A stretch of DNA of 41,184 bases from Thermoplasmata archaeon (GTDB lineage: Archaea; Thermoplasmatota; Thermoplasmata; Methanomassiliicoccales; Methanomethylophilaceae). The stretch spans positions 1-41,184 of the forward strand of contig SUSZ01000020.1 of assembly GCA_015063165.1 (NCBI GenBank), read 5' to 3'. Each line of letters begins with the position of its first letter. Positions within the stretch are counted from its first letter, which is position 1. Position numbers and translations under genes: made by a program. This document shows, piece after piece, positions 8,931 to 16,702 of the stretch. The notes under the pieces are model-generated. The model was not told the DNA's origin. It worked only from the letters and a program-made list of their open reading frames with translations, and searched no databases.

Positions 8931-8982
8931 TCACGATTTGTATTGAGTCGTCATTATTGGCATTCACGATTTCGTATATAAT
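8931..8982 (-). promoter_or_regulatory. mtbC promoter with two TCACGATTT repeats
   Basis: A TATA box (minus strand ATTATATAC, 8974-8982) lies about 100 bp upstream of mtbC. Two direct copies of TCACGATTT followed by GTAT or CGTAT occur at 8931-8943 and 8964-8977, 33 bp apart, which is about three helical turns. The second covers the TATA edge and the predicted initiation region, and the first lies in the leader. This arrangement suits a repressor that binds cooperatively. Confidence 0.5.
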
Positions 8983-8984
8983 AC

Positions 8985-9628
8985 TGGTGATGTGTATTTA
9001 TCCGCCAACGTCATAATCTTGATTGTTGTAACCATAACATCCAATTTTGCGCTGTTACTTTTCTTTTAATGATAGTCTCCGATTATTATAGATAGGTTAA
9101 TATATAAGTTTATAAAAAATTTCTTTTTTAAACCTGGATTATGGCAATTTTTATCCATTAATAATATAAAGATTCGCTGATTCATCCATTAATAATTCAT
9201 TATTAATCTTGATAATAATTAACCTTTTATCTTAACAATTTCATTTTTATCAGTAAATAATTATTGAATTATTGATAATACTCATTTTTGAAAGGTCTAA
9301 CTCATGCAAATCGTAGATTGCATTGAAGAATCGATTACGTATGATGAACATATCATCCATCCATCCAATCCACATCCATCTAAATTTCACCAGTTTTATA
9401 CTCCCATCAAAAAAACCGCATTTCAAAACCTTTTGATGAGCAAAAATAATCGATTTTGCGTTGGATACCAAGATACATCCATCCCTCATTCCATATATTT
9501 ATAAATCTTTCTATAAAAAATACCCTGGTTCTTAACCAACTGCCCGGAATACAAAATAAAGTCTGGCTAGATCGTTGATTCTTCGAAAAACATGCTGGCA
9601 TAGCCATGTTTTATCAGCCAAGTTTATG
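8985..9628. other. AT-rich intergenic stretch without genes
   Basis: About 640 bp are very AT-rich and hold no credible ORF on either strand. There is a direct repeat of ATCCATTAATAAT (about 9155 and 9184), an inverted repeat ATTAATAAT/ATTATTAAT near 9187-9206, and a run of CATC units at about 9352-9385. It probably combines the upstream region of the mtbC promoter with a relic left beside the insertion element. Confidence 0.5.
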
Positions 9629-9644
9629 ACAAAATAATCGTGAA
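9629..9644. repeat. 16-bp direct repeat, left copy
   Basis: ACAAAATAATCGTGAA occurs here and again, identical, at 11029-11044, exactly 1400 bp away. The two copies flank the decayed insertion element and may be a target duplication or a recombination site. Confidence 0.7.
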
Positions 9645-9697
9645 TCTGATAAGAAGCGGATATCTTTACAGATGAGAGGGAAGAGTTGAGGAGATAT

Positions 9698-9767
9698 AAA
9701 GCCCGCAGAAAGAGGGGATATACCGAGGACGTCAGGACGAGGTCATATCCCTCTTTCTGCGGGCTTT
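9698..9767. repeat. Long hairpin (23-bp stem) near the 3' end of the insertion element
   Basis: Arms at 9698-9721 and 9745-9767 are perfect inverted repeats apart from one extra G on the left; ACC and GGT add three more pairs inside. The loop is about 20 nt. The outer pairs are AAAGCCCGC and GCGGGCTTT. It may stop transcription into or out of the element, or be a small nested element. Confidence 0.65.
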
Positions 9768-9877
9768 GCCTGCCCATGAAGCGGATCCTTGGCAAAAAAA
9801 ATGCACCGGGGCCCCATTGCCAAGGCTGACGCGTCTTGTACGCTAAGCTGGATTCCAGCAACCGTTCAATGCGGAGG

Positions 9878-10943
9878 TCACGATCCGGACGCCATGAACG
9901 CTTCTTCTATCATCCCGGCGATGTCCGGGATCCGGGATCCGAGGGCGGACGTCTTCTCGAAGACTTCCTTGGGGGTGCGATACCCCAGGGCGCAATGCGG
10001 GCGGACCTCGTTGTAGTGGCGCACGTAGCTCTCCATAAGAGCCGTATAGTCCTCCACGGCGGCTTTCTCCGGCATCTTTATCTCGGCCCTCATGGAACCG
10101 TGGACCCTTTTCCGTCTTGCCGTTGCATTCCGGGGTCCTGATCGGGGCCATCGTATGCCTGGTGCCCCATTCTTCGCATTTGGCATCGAAGCGGCTGTCG
10201 CCGCCTCTCACGGAATACCATTGCGATCTGTGGTCGGAATGCACCATGGCCGGGACGCCGTGGGCCGCGAACACCTTGTCGAGGCATTCGATGACGAAAT
10301 CCGTGGTGGGAGATGTCGTGACGAACGCCACGAGATAGAACTTGGAGTGGTCGTCCACGACCGTCAGGGACTCCACCTTGCTGCCCGTCTCGGAATCGGT
10401 CCCGATCTCCACGAAGTCTATGCACACACGCTCCATCGGGCACGGCATAGCGAACCTCCTGGTGTGCTTCCCTTTGCGCTTCACCACGGGTTCGAAGCCG
10501 CTGGCGAACAGTATCTTGTTGGCGGTGGGGCCGGATACCCCTGAGCCGGACATCAGGGCTATCTTCACGCCGCCCAGGTTCTCGCAGAAAGGCCTGTTCT
10601 TCTGCGAGACGATGGCCGCTTTAGCGGCCTAGGCCTTGGGACACGTGCCCGGGGCAGGGCCAGGCTTCTTTGTCGCGAGAAGGCCGCGGAAGCCTTCCCT
10701 GAACTCGCAGACGCGGACCCACTTAATGACGCCGCCCACCTTCCTGCGAACCTTCCGCATCGCCAGGAGCTTATGGCTCCAGTCGCTGACGAACTGGTGG
10801 TTGGTCCCCAGCAGATCGGCCGCCGAGCGGTACGAATAGCCGCCCTTGACAAGCTCGGCCGCCCTGTAGCGCTTGCTCTGCTTTTCGGCCTCAACCTTTA
10901 TAAGGCGCTTCTGCTCTCTTTTGTCTGGATTCCTTTTGGTCAT
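9878..10943 (-). pseudogene. Transposase (HTH + rve core) with an in-frame TAG and a frameshift
   Basis: Starting at 10943, a 104-codon helix-turn-helix part (AELVKGGYSYRSAADLLGTN) ends at TAG 10629-10631. The same frame then continues into an rve-type core: CIDFVEIG, VHSDHRSQW and PECNGKTEK supply the presumed D, D and E. At CCCTTTT (10105-10111, plus strand) the frame changes by one base. The other frame carries the normal C-terminus (SYVRHYNEVRPHCALGYRTP), ending at 9878. An extra G or A in that run would explain the shift. In this Pyl-using cell the TAG might be read, but the frameshift and a Gly-to-Arg change in the HSD motif suggest a dead copy. Confidence 0.75.
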
Positions 10944-10981
10944 GGCAAATCACCGTAAGGAATCCGCTCCTTATCTTGCTC

Positions 10982-10996
10982 GTCGTCTAAGACGAC
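10982..10996. promoter_or_regulatory. Perfect palindrome upstream of the transposase
   Basis: GTCGTCTAAGACGAC is a 7+1+7 palindrome about 40 bp upstream of the transposase start. It could be an operator or a transposase-binding site. Confidence 0.45.
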
Positions 10997-11028
10997 TTCG
11001 CTTTGTCAAGATAATTACTTATCAAGAC

Positions 11029-11044
11029 ACAAAATAATCGTGAA
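11029..11044. repeat. 16-bp direct repeat, right copy
   Basis: Identical to 9629-9644 (ACAAAATAATCGTGAA). It also lies just upstream of the predicted promoter of the MarR gene at 11081, so the original site was probably the upstream region of that gene. Confidence 0.7.
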
Positions 11045-11080
11045 CGAATCCAATTAATATCCAAAAGAACATTCACTGTT

Positions 11081-11668
11081 ATGAGTGGTGGCGAGGACAT
11101 TTACTGGAACTCGTTTCTTCCCGCGTTCTTCGACCGTATGAGCGTCCAGATGCGTAAGAACATGACAGAATTCGTCAAGGACTATGGTCTGACGAGCGCG
11201 CACGCCATATATCTCATCGCACTCAGGCTTCAGGATGGACAGACCCTGGTCAGCCTTTCCAGATTCTTGGATCTGGACACGGCAAACACCAACAGGGTCA
11301 TTAAAATTCTGAGAGAGAAGCAGCTGATCTACGACGACCGTAAATCCGAGAGCAGCAAGAAGTATTCCATCTATCTGACCGAAGAGGGAAGGGAACTTGC
11401 CGACCGCGTGATGAACGGAGTCACTGAGCTGAACAACAAGTATTTCGACAACATACCCCGCGAAGATATCCTCCATCTGCGCAATACGCTGATCCGTATC
11501 CTGAACAACATGGAGCTCGATATCAACAGCTATATGGGATCGAAATACGAGGATCCGTTCTACACCCATCTCAGCATCGTTCCCCTCGATGACGATTACA
11601 CCACTGAGCCCCTATTGCTTGAGAATAGAAAGCGCAAATCTAGAAAAAGCGTCAGAGCGGACGAATGA
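11081..11668 (+). CDS. MarR-family transcriptional regulator
   Basis: This 195-residue protein has the MarR winged-helix layout: an N-terminal dimer helix, then LTSAHAIYLIALRLQDGQTLVSLSRFLDLDTANTNRVIKIL (helix-turn-helix), the wing around YDDRKSESSKKYSIYLTEEG, and a long C-terminal helix. A basic tail (RKRKSRKSVR) of about 40 residues beyond the usual MarR end is unusual. The ATG lies about 25 bp after an AT-rich ATTAATATCC box, so the message is probably leaderless. It probably controls the flavoprotein gene 40 bp downstream. It ends in TGA. Confidence 0.85.
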   Translation: MSGGEDIYWNSFLPAFFDRMSVQMRKNMTEFVKDYGLTSAHAIYLIALRLQDGQTLVSLSRFLDLDTANTNRVIKILREKQLIYDDRKSESSKKYSIYLTEEGRELADRVMNGVTELNNKYFDNIPREDILHLRNTLIRILNNMELDINSYMGSKYEDPFYTHLSIVPLDDDYTTEPLLLENRKRKSRKSVRADE

Positions 11669-11685
11669 ACGTTCGTTTTGCATCA

Positions 11686-11695
11686 TTTAAATATA
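11686..11695 (+). promoter_or_regulatory. TATA box of the iron-sulfur flavoprotein gene
   Basis: TTTAAATATA lies 22-32 bp upstream of the two possible ATGs at 11709 and 11718. The spacing suits a leaderless start at 11718, so the shorter protein beginning MSKVVAIV may be the real product. Confidence 0.5.
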
Positions 11696-11708
11696 AGTCA
11701 ATGGTTAG

Positions 11709-12326
11709 ATGGTAAACATGAGCAAAGTTGTGGCAATTGTTTCCAGCCCCAGGGCCAAGGGAAGCTCTGCAGCGCTTGTTAACAGCGTCATCGACGGTGC
11801 TATGGGACTGTCCACGAACATTATCGTTCTCCACAGCCTCCATACTATGCTCATCCATGGATGCAACGCTTGCGGCTTATGCAAGATCAAGGGCGAATGC
11901 ACCATGGAAGACGAGATGACCAAGGTGCTGGCAGACATCAGGGATGCCGACGGACTGATCATCTCGACCCCGGTGTACTTCAACGGCCCCTGCGCCCAGT
12001 ACAAGATGTTCGAGGACAGGCTGTTTTCGTTCATGGCTGCGGATGGCTCCGTGACCCTCCCGCCTGGAAAGAAGGCGGTGATCATCGTCACCTGCAGCGG
12101 CCCTACGGATGGAGCCGAAGCGGTCTATAACCACATTGCGGACATCATGAAGTTCTTCGGTGTCGAGATCATCGGAAAGATAGTCTATTCCGACGAGAAC
12201 GGAAAAAATCCTGCTTCTGGCAATGACAAGATCATGTCTGATGCGAAGGAGCTCGGAAAGCTGTTCAGGACGAACTATCGCGAGTACGATCCGCACTATA
12301 CGATGACCCGTCAGAGCAAATCCTGA
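11709..12326 (+). CDS. Iron-sulfur flavoprotein / NADPH-dependent FMN reductase family
   Basis: This 205-residue flavodoxin-fold protein starts with the FMN phosphate loop SSPRAKGSSAALV. It carries a compact cysteine motif CNACGLCKIKGEC (about residues 52-64), typical of archaeal iron-sulfur flavoproteins (Isf) that pass electrons in the cytoplasm, and later STPVYFNGPCAQYKMFEDR, a family signature. Such proteins in methanogens have been linked to oxygen and peroxide reduction. It follows a MarR regulator at 40 bp but has its own TATA box. The start could be 11718. The flavoprotein call is strong; the physiological substrate is unknown. Confidence 0.85.
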   Translation: MVNMSKVVAIVSSPRAKGSSAALVNSVIDGAMGLSTNIIVLHSLHTMLIHGCNACGLCKIKGECTMEDEMTKVLADIRDADGLIISTPVYFNGPCAQYKMFEDRLFSFMAADGSVTLPPGKKAVIIVTCSGPTDGAEAVYNHIADIMKFFGVEIIGKIVYSDENGKNPASGNDKIMSDAKELGKLFRTNYREYDPHYTMTRQSKS

Positions 12327-12327
12327 G

Positions 12328-12666
12328 TCAAGCGCTTTCGCCCTCGGTGACAAGGTTCAGGCCGATGACCCCTACTATGATCAGAGCGAGGCATGCGTAC
12401 CCTATCAGGTTAGGGAATTCTCCGAACAGGATCATCCCTACCACTACAGAACCAACGGCCCCTATCCCCACCCATACCGAATAGCTCGGTCCGGTGGGAA
12501 GGCCCATCTTCATCGCCTTGTTCAGGAATATCACGCTGACCGGCATAACCGCGATGGTCACGGCCGTCCAGAACATGTCCGTGAAGCATTCCGAAAGGTC
12601 CATCGTCGTCGCCCAGACGGTCTCGAACATGCCTCCTATGAGGATGTAGAGCCAGGCCTTGTTCAT
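12328..12666 (-). CDS. SMR-family small membrane transporter (second pair, downstream subunit)
   Basis: This protein has 112 residues and four membrane helices. Helix 1 has GGMFETVWATTMDLSECF with the conserved Glu and the Gdx-like Trp. Its ATG overlaps the TGA of the SMR gene at 12663-13004 (ATGA overlap), so the two are made together. Unlike the pair at 122-822, both subunits of this pair keep the membrane glutamate. Such pairs in SMR families usually act as heterodimers that export small cations. The stop codon abuts the convergent flavoprotein gene. The substrate is unknown. Confidence 0.87.
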   Translation of the reverse strand: MNKAWLYILIGGMFETVWATTMDLSECFTDMFWTAVTIAVMPVSVIFLNKAMKMGLPTGPSYSVWVGIGAVGSVVVGMILFGEFPNLIGYACLALIIVGVIGLNLVTEGESA

Positions 12667-13004
12667 ATCTGCACCCCTGTGGAAAGATGGAGCCCGACGA
12701 CCCCGACGAGGATCACGAAGACCAGTGCCACCTTGATGCGGCCGACCTTCTCATGATACAGCAGGTATCCGACGATCATCGTGAACACCGCGCCCATCCC
12801 GGTCCACATCGAATACGCCATTCCCAGGTCCATATCCTTCATCGCCATCCCGACGCACATCGGGCTGAGGTACATGAAAAGGACCGTGAGAACCAGCCAT
12901 ACCCATCTGTGGTTCTCGGCGTCATCGTATTTCTTCATCATCACGACCCAGATAGGCTCGAGGATTCCGCCCACGATGACCCAGATAAGCGACTCGCTGA
13001 TCAT
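12663..13004 (-). CDS. SMR-family small membrane transporter (second pair, upstream subunit)
   Basis: This 113-residue protein has four hydrophobic helices. GGILEPIWVVMMKKYD carries the essential Glu and resembles the IIEPIW motif of the protein at 487-822, so the two SMR pairs are related. It is the first gene of a two-gene unit and shares an ATGA overlap with the next gene. AT-rich DNA upstream (CAATATCTATTG on the minus strand) may hold its promoter. It is methionine-rich in helices 2 and 3 (MYLSPMCVGMAMKDMDLGM), which is unusual. The substrate is unknown. Confidence 0.87.
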   Translation of the reverse strand: MISESLIWVIVGGILEPIWVVMMKKYDDAENHRWVWLVLTVLFMYLSPMCVGMAMKDMDLGMAYSMWTGMGAVFTMIVGYLLYHEKVGRIKVALVFVILVGVVGLHLSTGVQI

Positions 13005-13101
13005 TACAATCCGTCATTTGTTTACAATAGATATTGATTTCTGATTCATTCATCCATCGCAGTAAATATGAATGCGTAACTCTTAGTTAGATCGAGGATG
13101 G

Positions 13102-13647
13102 ATGATGGAAGACGAGAAGCTGTTGAACAAGATACTGTCCGCCAAGGGGGCCCTGCAGGCTTTCGTCGCCGACGAAGAGACATTCAAGCAGGTCTGCAGC
13201 CTCGAGGACGGCGTTATAGACACCTCTTTCGGGATGCCCATAGAGAATCGCGCCCTTGAAGCCTGCAAAGGATGCCAGAAGCGCCTCGTGCTGTTCTGCA
13301 CCATAGCCTTTGAACCTCCGGACTGCCACGTCATGACCATGGAGGACGTGAACGGCAAGCTGGTCGGATTCGATGTGCCCGACTGCATGAGGGAGAAGTA
13401 CTCTTCCGACCCGGACCTGATCTGGATGGGAGAGGACTTCGCCATATCCCCTGACGCCGACATCGGAGAATGCACCATGGTCATGCTCCCCCAGGAGCTG
13501 AAGTGCCTCGGAGAGGAGGAGGACGTGAAGCGCGCGGTGCTTCTGTACCCTGCGTTGGACGCGGACGTCTACCTGAAGAAGAAGTACGGAGTGGACCTGG
13601 AAGATCCCAGGATCGCATCCGCGATAGTAGGCTGCGAACCTTTATGA
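13102..13647 (+). CDS. Conserved-looking protein of unknown function, cysteine-rich
   Basis: This 181-residue soluble protein starts at an ATG after GAGGATG. I do not recognise a family. It has nine cysteines, including EACKGCQ, VLFCTIAFEPPDCHV, PDCMRE, GECTMV and KCLG. It is acidic, with no membrane helix and no signal peptide. It is convergent with pylD, and a terminator hairpin that overlaps the pylD 3' end follows it. A TATA-like AGTAAATATG at about 13061 supports independent transcription. The cysteines could bind a metal or react with oxidants. Position beside pyl and SMR genes does not reveal a role. Confidence 0.7.
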   Translation: MMEDEKLLNKILSAKGALQAFVADEETFKQVCSLEDGVIDTSFGMPIENRALEACKGCQKRLVLFCTIAFEPPDCHVMTMEDVNGKLVGFDVPDCMREKYSSDPDLIWMGEDFAISPDADIGECTMVMLPQELKCLGEEEDVKRAVLLYPALDADVYLKKKYGVDLEDPRIASAIVGCEPL

Positions 13648-13654
13648 AGAATGG

Positions 13655-13680
13655 GGGCCAGAGGGCCCTCAGTGTTTTTT
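13655..13680 (+). terminator. Terminator overlapping the pylD 3' end
   Basis: GGGCC and GGCCC (13655-13668) form a stem with an AGAG loop, and six T follow at 13675-13680. It follows the unknown gene 13102-13647. The T-run encodes the final Lys codons of pylD on the other strand. Confidence 0.55.
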
Positions 13681-14481
13681 CAAGCTGTAAAAAGCGCTGT
13701 TCACAGCCATGACGGCGGTTCCGATCTCCAGAGGGTCGTGGATGATGGCTTTCGCCCTCCTCTTGCCCTCTTCGTCGAACTCGTGCGGCACTCCGGGAGT
13801 GGAGACGATGCATCCTTCGGCCATTATCCTGCCGGGGAAGGATGCGGGCGCCGCGTTCAGTATGAGCTTGTGCTTGGAGATGGCCTCTTCCTTGTCCTTG
13901 ACGGCCTTCACCCCGAACCTCTTCTCGAGGGCCTGGGCCTTCTCGAAGATTATGTCGGTGACTGAAACGTTCGCTCCCATGCCTTTGAGTATCTGGACAG
14001 CTTCGGTTCCCACGAAACCGGCACCAATCACGAGGACGTCCTTCCCCTCGAGCCCGCCGGCGGCGTTGCGGAGGCAGACGGAATAGCCCATGGCGGTTCC
14101 CCAGGAGTTGTTGGTCTGCTTCCCCTCGCGGACGTTGTAGGCGATGAACATCGTGTCGTCGGCCATCATGATCATGTCAGCTCCGTCCCTGATGCCTTCG
14201 GAGAACCCCTGGACATCGGTTCCTTTGGTGACGTATGAGTTCATGCCGAGCCTCTTGACGATGGCGTCCACGGACTGGGCGAACCCGCCGATGACGCCGA
14301 GCCCAGATGTGATGGGGACGACGGCGACCTTGAACGAGGAGAAGTCGTAGTCCTCTTCCATCCCGGCCGCCTGGATGGCCATTCCTTTGACGGTGGTCCC
14401 GCACATCCTCATGAGCGCGGAATCGAGGTCTATCTTGTCCTCGGGGACCCCTGCTATCATATCGGGAGTGAGCCTGGTCAT
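13669..14481 (-). CDS. pylD: Pyrrolysine biosynthesis dehydrogenase PylD
   Basis: This 270-residue enzyme carries out the last step of pyrrolysine synthesis: it oxidises the 3R-methylornithyl-lysine product of PylC, and the product closes to the pyrroline ring. A Rossmann NAD-binding motif is clear at KDVLVIGAGFVGTEAV (about residues 150-165). The N-terminal half (TSGLGVIGGFAQSVDAIVKR) matches PylD. The start at 14481 overlaps the pylC stop as ATGA, so translation is coupled; longer ATG frames would run inside pylC. It is last in the pylTSBCD unit and ends in TGA. Confidence 0.95.
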   Translation of the reverse strand: MTRLTPDMIAGVPEDKIDLDSALMRMCGTTVKGMAIQAAGMEEDYDFSSFKVAVVPITSGLGVIGGFAQSVDAIVKRLGMNSYVTKGTDVQGFSEGIRDGADMIMMADDTMFIAYNVREGKQTNNSWGTAMGYSVCLRNAAGGLEGKDVLVIGAGFVGTEAVQILKGMGANVSVTDIIFEKAQALEKRFGVKAVKDKEEAISKHKLILNAAPASFPGRIMAEGCIVSTPGVPHEFDEEGKRRAKAIIHDPLEIGTAVMAVNSAFYSLKKH

Positions 14482-15638
14482 CAGACCATCTCCGGGGTTC
14501 CGTCGATGAACTCGTCGATCGAGCACTCGTCCAGTATTCTGTCTATGCATCCTTGGGCCTTGGCGTCGGCCTCGGCCTCGGTGCGTCCGCGGGAGATGAG
14601 GGTGGCCCTCCACTCCTTCTTTCCAGGCTCGTAATCCGTTATGGAGTTCTCGCATCCGAAGAGCCCGGGAGCGAATCTGGGAGAGGACACGTGTCCGAAC
14701 TCCTTCTCTCCGCTGGAGCGGAGCACTCCGTCCTTGAACACGACATGGCGGTAGATCGCGCTGCCCTCCTCGGCCTTCCTGTTGGCGGGCTTTCCCATGG
14801 CGGTGGTGGCAAGCTCCTCGAGAAGGTTGATGCCGGTGGCCGCCTCTATCGCGGCGGGAGTCTGGCTGGGTATCCTCGCATCGATCTCCAGGACCCGGAG
14901 GCCCTTAGGGGTGAGGATGGCCTCCACATCCATCAGAGCGGCAAGGCCCATGGCCTCGGCGACGTCCTTTCCGATCTTCCCGAACAGGGCGTCGTCCTCC
15001 GCTGACAGGATGTTTGGATTGCACCTGACCATCTTGCAGTCGTAGTTAGAATCGAGGCACACCTCGGTGGTGACGTATGATTTGGCCTTCTTGCCGTCCC
15101 CGATGACCTCGATGGAGACGCTCTTTCCATGGACGAACTCCTGGATGACGGGCTCGTCGCCGATCTTCTCGATGAACTCGAGCCCCTTCTTCATGTCGTC
15201 CTCGTTCATGGCCACGGAGACGCCGATGCTTCCGCTCTGGCTCGAAGGCTTCACTATCGCAGGGAAGCCGCACTCCGGCCACGGCTGGGGAAGGGGGACT
15301 CCCACGGAAGCCATGATCTCGTTCGAGCGGTTCTTGGAGCAGGAGGTGTGATAGGATTTGAGGTCGAACAGAAGGGGAGCGTCCATCTTCATGGAATCCA
15401 GGCACTCGAGCAGGTCGAGCTCCTCGCACGCGGGTATGACGGCGTCGCATCCGGAGAACACCTTCCTGGCCTCCTCCGGGTCCTTCGTCGGATCGAGCAC
15501 GACCGGCTCGTCGCATATGGACAGGGCGGGGGCGTGGGCCTTCCTGTCCAGGACCACGGTCTCGTATCCTGCGGCCTTCGACAGAAGAACGGCTTCCATT
15601 CCCTGGAGCGCGCCGCCCACTATGGCGATGCGGGTCAT
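14481..15638 (-). CDS. pylC: Pyrrolysine biosynthesis ligase PylC
   Basis: This 385-residue ATP-grasp ligase joins 3-methylornithine to the side-chain amine of lysine. The N-terminus has a nucleotide-binding fold (IAIVGGALQGMEAVLLS), and the ATP-grasp core includes FPAIVKPSSQSGSIGVSVA and GLRVLEIDARIPSQTP. The ATG at 15636-15638 overlaps the pylB stop, and its own stop overlaps pylD; both are ATGA overlaps. Upstream in-frame ATGs lie inside pylB and are not used. It is cytoplasmic. Confidence 0.95.
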   Translation of the reverse strand: MTRIAIVGGALQGMEAVLLSKAAGYETVVLDRKAHAPALSICDEPVVLDPTKDPEEARKVFSGCDAVIPACEELDLLECLDSMKMDAPLLFDLKSYHTSCSKNRSNEIMASVGVPLPQPWPECGFPAIVKPSSQSGSIGVSVAMNEDDMKKGLEFIEKIGDEPVIQEFVHGKSVSIEVIGDGKKAKSYVTTEVCLDSNYDCKMVRCNPNILSAEDDALFGKIGKDVAEAMGLAALMDVEAILTPKGLRVLEIDARIPSQTPAAIEAATGINLLEELATTAMGKPANRKAEEGSAIYRHVVFKDGVLRSSGEKEFGHVSSPRFAPGLFGCENSITDYEPGKKEWRATLISRGRTEAEADAKAQGCIDRILDECSIDEFIDGTPEMV

Positions 15639-16693
15639 ATGGAGACCTTCCCAGACCTGTGCTTGGCGAGGAACGACTTGTACTCGTTGCTGGTAGCGTG
15701 GCGGTGTCCCATCTCCTCGAGCATCTCGAACACGTGCTCGACTGAGCGGTTTCCGTTCTCGATGTCCAGCTCGTGCTGGGCAACTCCTGCGAGGTTCTGG
15801 CTGGGAGGCACGATGGATGTCACGACATTGGCGCCGGCGTTGATCCTTGTCCTGAGGCCAGCGATGCCCTCGACGTCGAGGCTGCAGGGGATGAGCTTGT
15901 CCTGGTTGATCAGCCTCATGACGGCGATGGCCTTGAGCTCCTCGGTGGAGTCGTATGGGGTGAAGTCCTGCATGGGTGTGCCTACCTGGGGGACGAAAGT
16001 CATTGCCCTGACCTGGTCGCATCCGAGCTGGCTCATGGTCAGGATGGTGTTGGCCCTGTCCTTCACGCTCTCTCCGAGGCCGATCATCATCCCGTCCTCC
16101 GTGAGAAGCCCGGCCTTCTTGGCCCATATCTTCTGGTTGCGGCGGTCGTCGAAGCTCTGCTCGAGCCTGAGCTTCTCGAAGAGCGGCCTGTTGTACGTCT
16201 CCTGGTAGCAGGCGTACCAGTCTGCGCCGGCTTCCCTGACAGGCGCGAACATGCGCTCGGGAAGGGCTCCGGGGGATGCCATTATGCTGATTCCGACATC
16301 GTCGTGGACGGACTCGATGGTCTTGAGAAGAAGCTTGTAGTCGTCCGCATACATCATGGGGTCCTCGCCCATTGTGAGGTCGGAGAGGTTGATTCCAGCA
16401 TCCAGAAGGTTTCCGGAGAGCTCGACGATCTCATCAACGGACTTCCTGTACCTGTCGATGCCGGTGTTGGACCTCCTGTAGTAGCAGAAAGTGCAGTTGT
16501 TCTTGCAGTGGGTGGAGAAATACACGAATCCGTAGGTGTAGATCTTCTTGCCGAAATTCCTATTGCGGACCCTCCTGGCTGCAGCGTAGAGCTCCTCGAG
16601 CTGGTCCTTGTCCGTGATGGACATCAATTCGTAGATCTCCTTGGAGCCGATCGTGTAACCCTTCTCGGCCTTTGATATGATATCGGATATCAT
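15635..16693 (-). CDS. pylB: Methylornithine synthase PylB (radical SAM)
   Basis: This 352-residue radical SAM mutase converts lysine to 3-methylornithine, the first step of pyrrolysine synthesis. The [4Fe-4S]/SAM motif is CKNNCTFCYYRR (Cx3Cx2C, about residues 62-73). MGEDPMMYADDYK and DVEGIAGLRTRINAGANVVTS are further family blocks. The ATG follows GAGGTG and lies 9 bp after pylS. It is oxygen-sensitive, as expected for a strict anaerobe. It ends in a TGA that overlaps the pylC ATG. Confidence 0.96.
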   Translation of the reverse strand: MISDIISKAEKGYTIGSKEIYELMSITDKDQLEELYAAARRVRNRNFGKKIYTYGFVYFSTHCKNNCTFCYYRRSNTGIDRYRKSVDEIVELSGNLLDAGINLSDLTMGEDPMMYADDYKLLLKTIESVHDDVGISIMASPGALPERMFAPVREAGADWYACYQETYNRPLFEKLRLEQSFDDRRNQKIWAKKAGLLTEDGMMIGLGESVKDRANTILTMSQLGCDQVRAMTFVPQVGTPMQDFTPYDSTEELKAIAVMRLINQDKLIPCSLDVEGIAGLRTRINAGANVVTSIVPPSQNLAGVAQHELDIENGNRSVEHVFEMLEEMGHRHATSNEYKSFLAKHRSGKVSI

Positions 16694-16702
16694 TCGTTCA
16701 CC

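Larger units (their letters stand above)
9645..11028 (-). mobile_element. Decayed insertion element with rve-type transposase
   Basis: The element lies between two identical 16-bp direct repeats. Its ends are loosely inverted: the left starts TCTGATAAG and then ATCTT, while the right end read inward gives TGTCTTGATAAG and then ATCTT. It contains a broken transposase gene (9878-10943), a long hairpin (9698-9767) and a perfect 15-bp palindrome upstream of the transposase (10982-10996). GC content and codon use of the transposase differ from the AT-rich DNA on its left. The family is probably IS3/IS481-like, from the order HTH, then rve core. Exact ends are inferred and not proven. Confidence 0.6.

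Noticed and set aside
6695-9016. 773-codon plus-strand frame opposite mtbB and mtbC
   Set aside because: It is a shadow frame: Ser/Asp/Gly/Leu/Val-rich, with no family match, while the minus strand holds clear methyltransferase genes.
9352-9385. CATC-rich stretch considered as a CRISPR-like or tandem array
   Set aside because: The units are 4-5 bp, irregular and without spacers; it is simple-sequence DNA.
9250-9861. Small frames in the AT-rich stretch
   Set aside because: No ribosome-binding site, no promoter in the right place, and low-complexity AT-rich codons.
14481-16127. 548-residue reading of pylC with a long N-terminal extension
   Set aside because: The extra residues are a shadow of pylB; the ATG overlapping the pylB stop fits PylC length and start.
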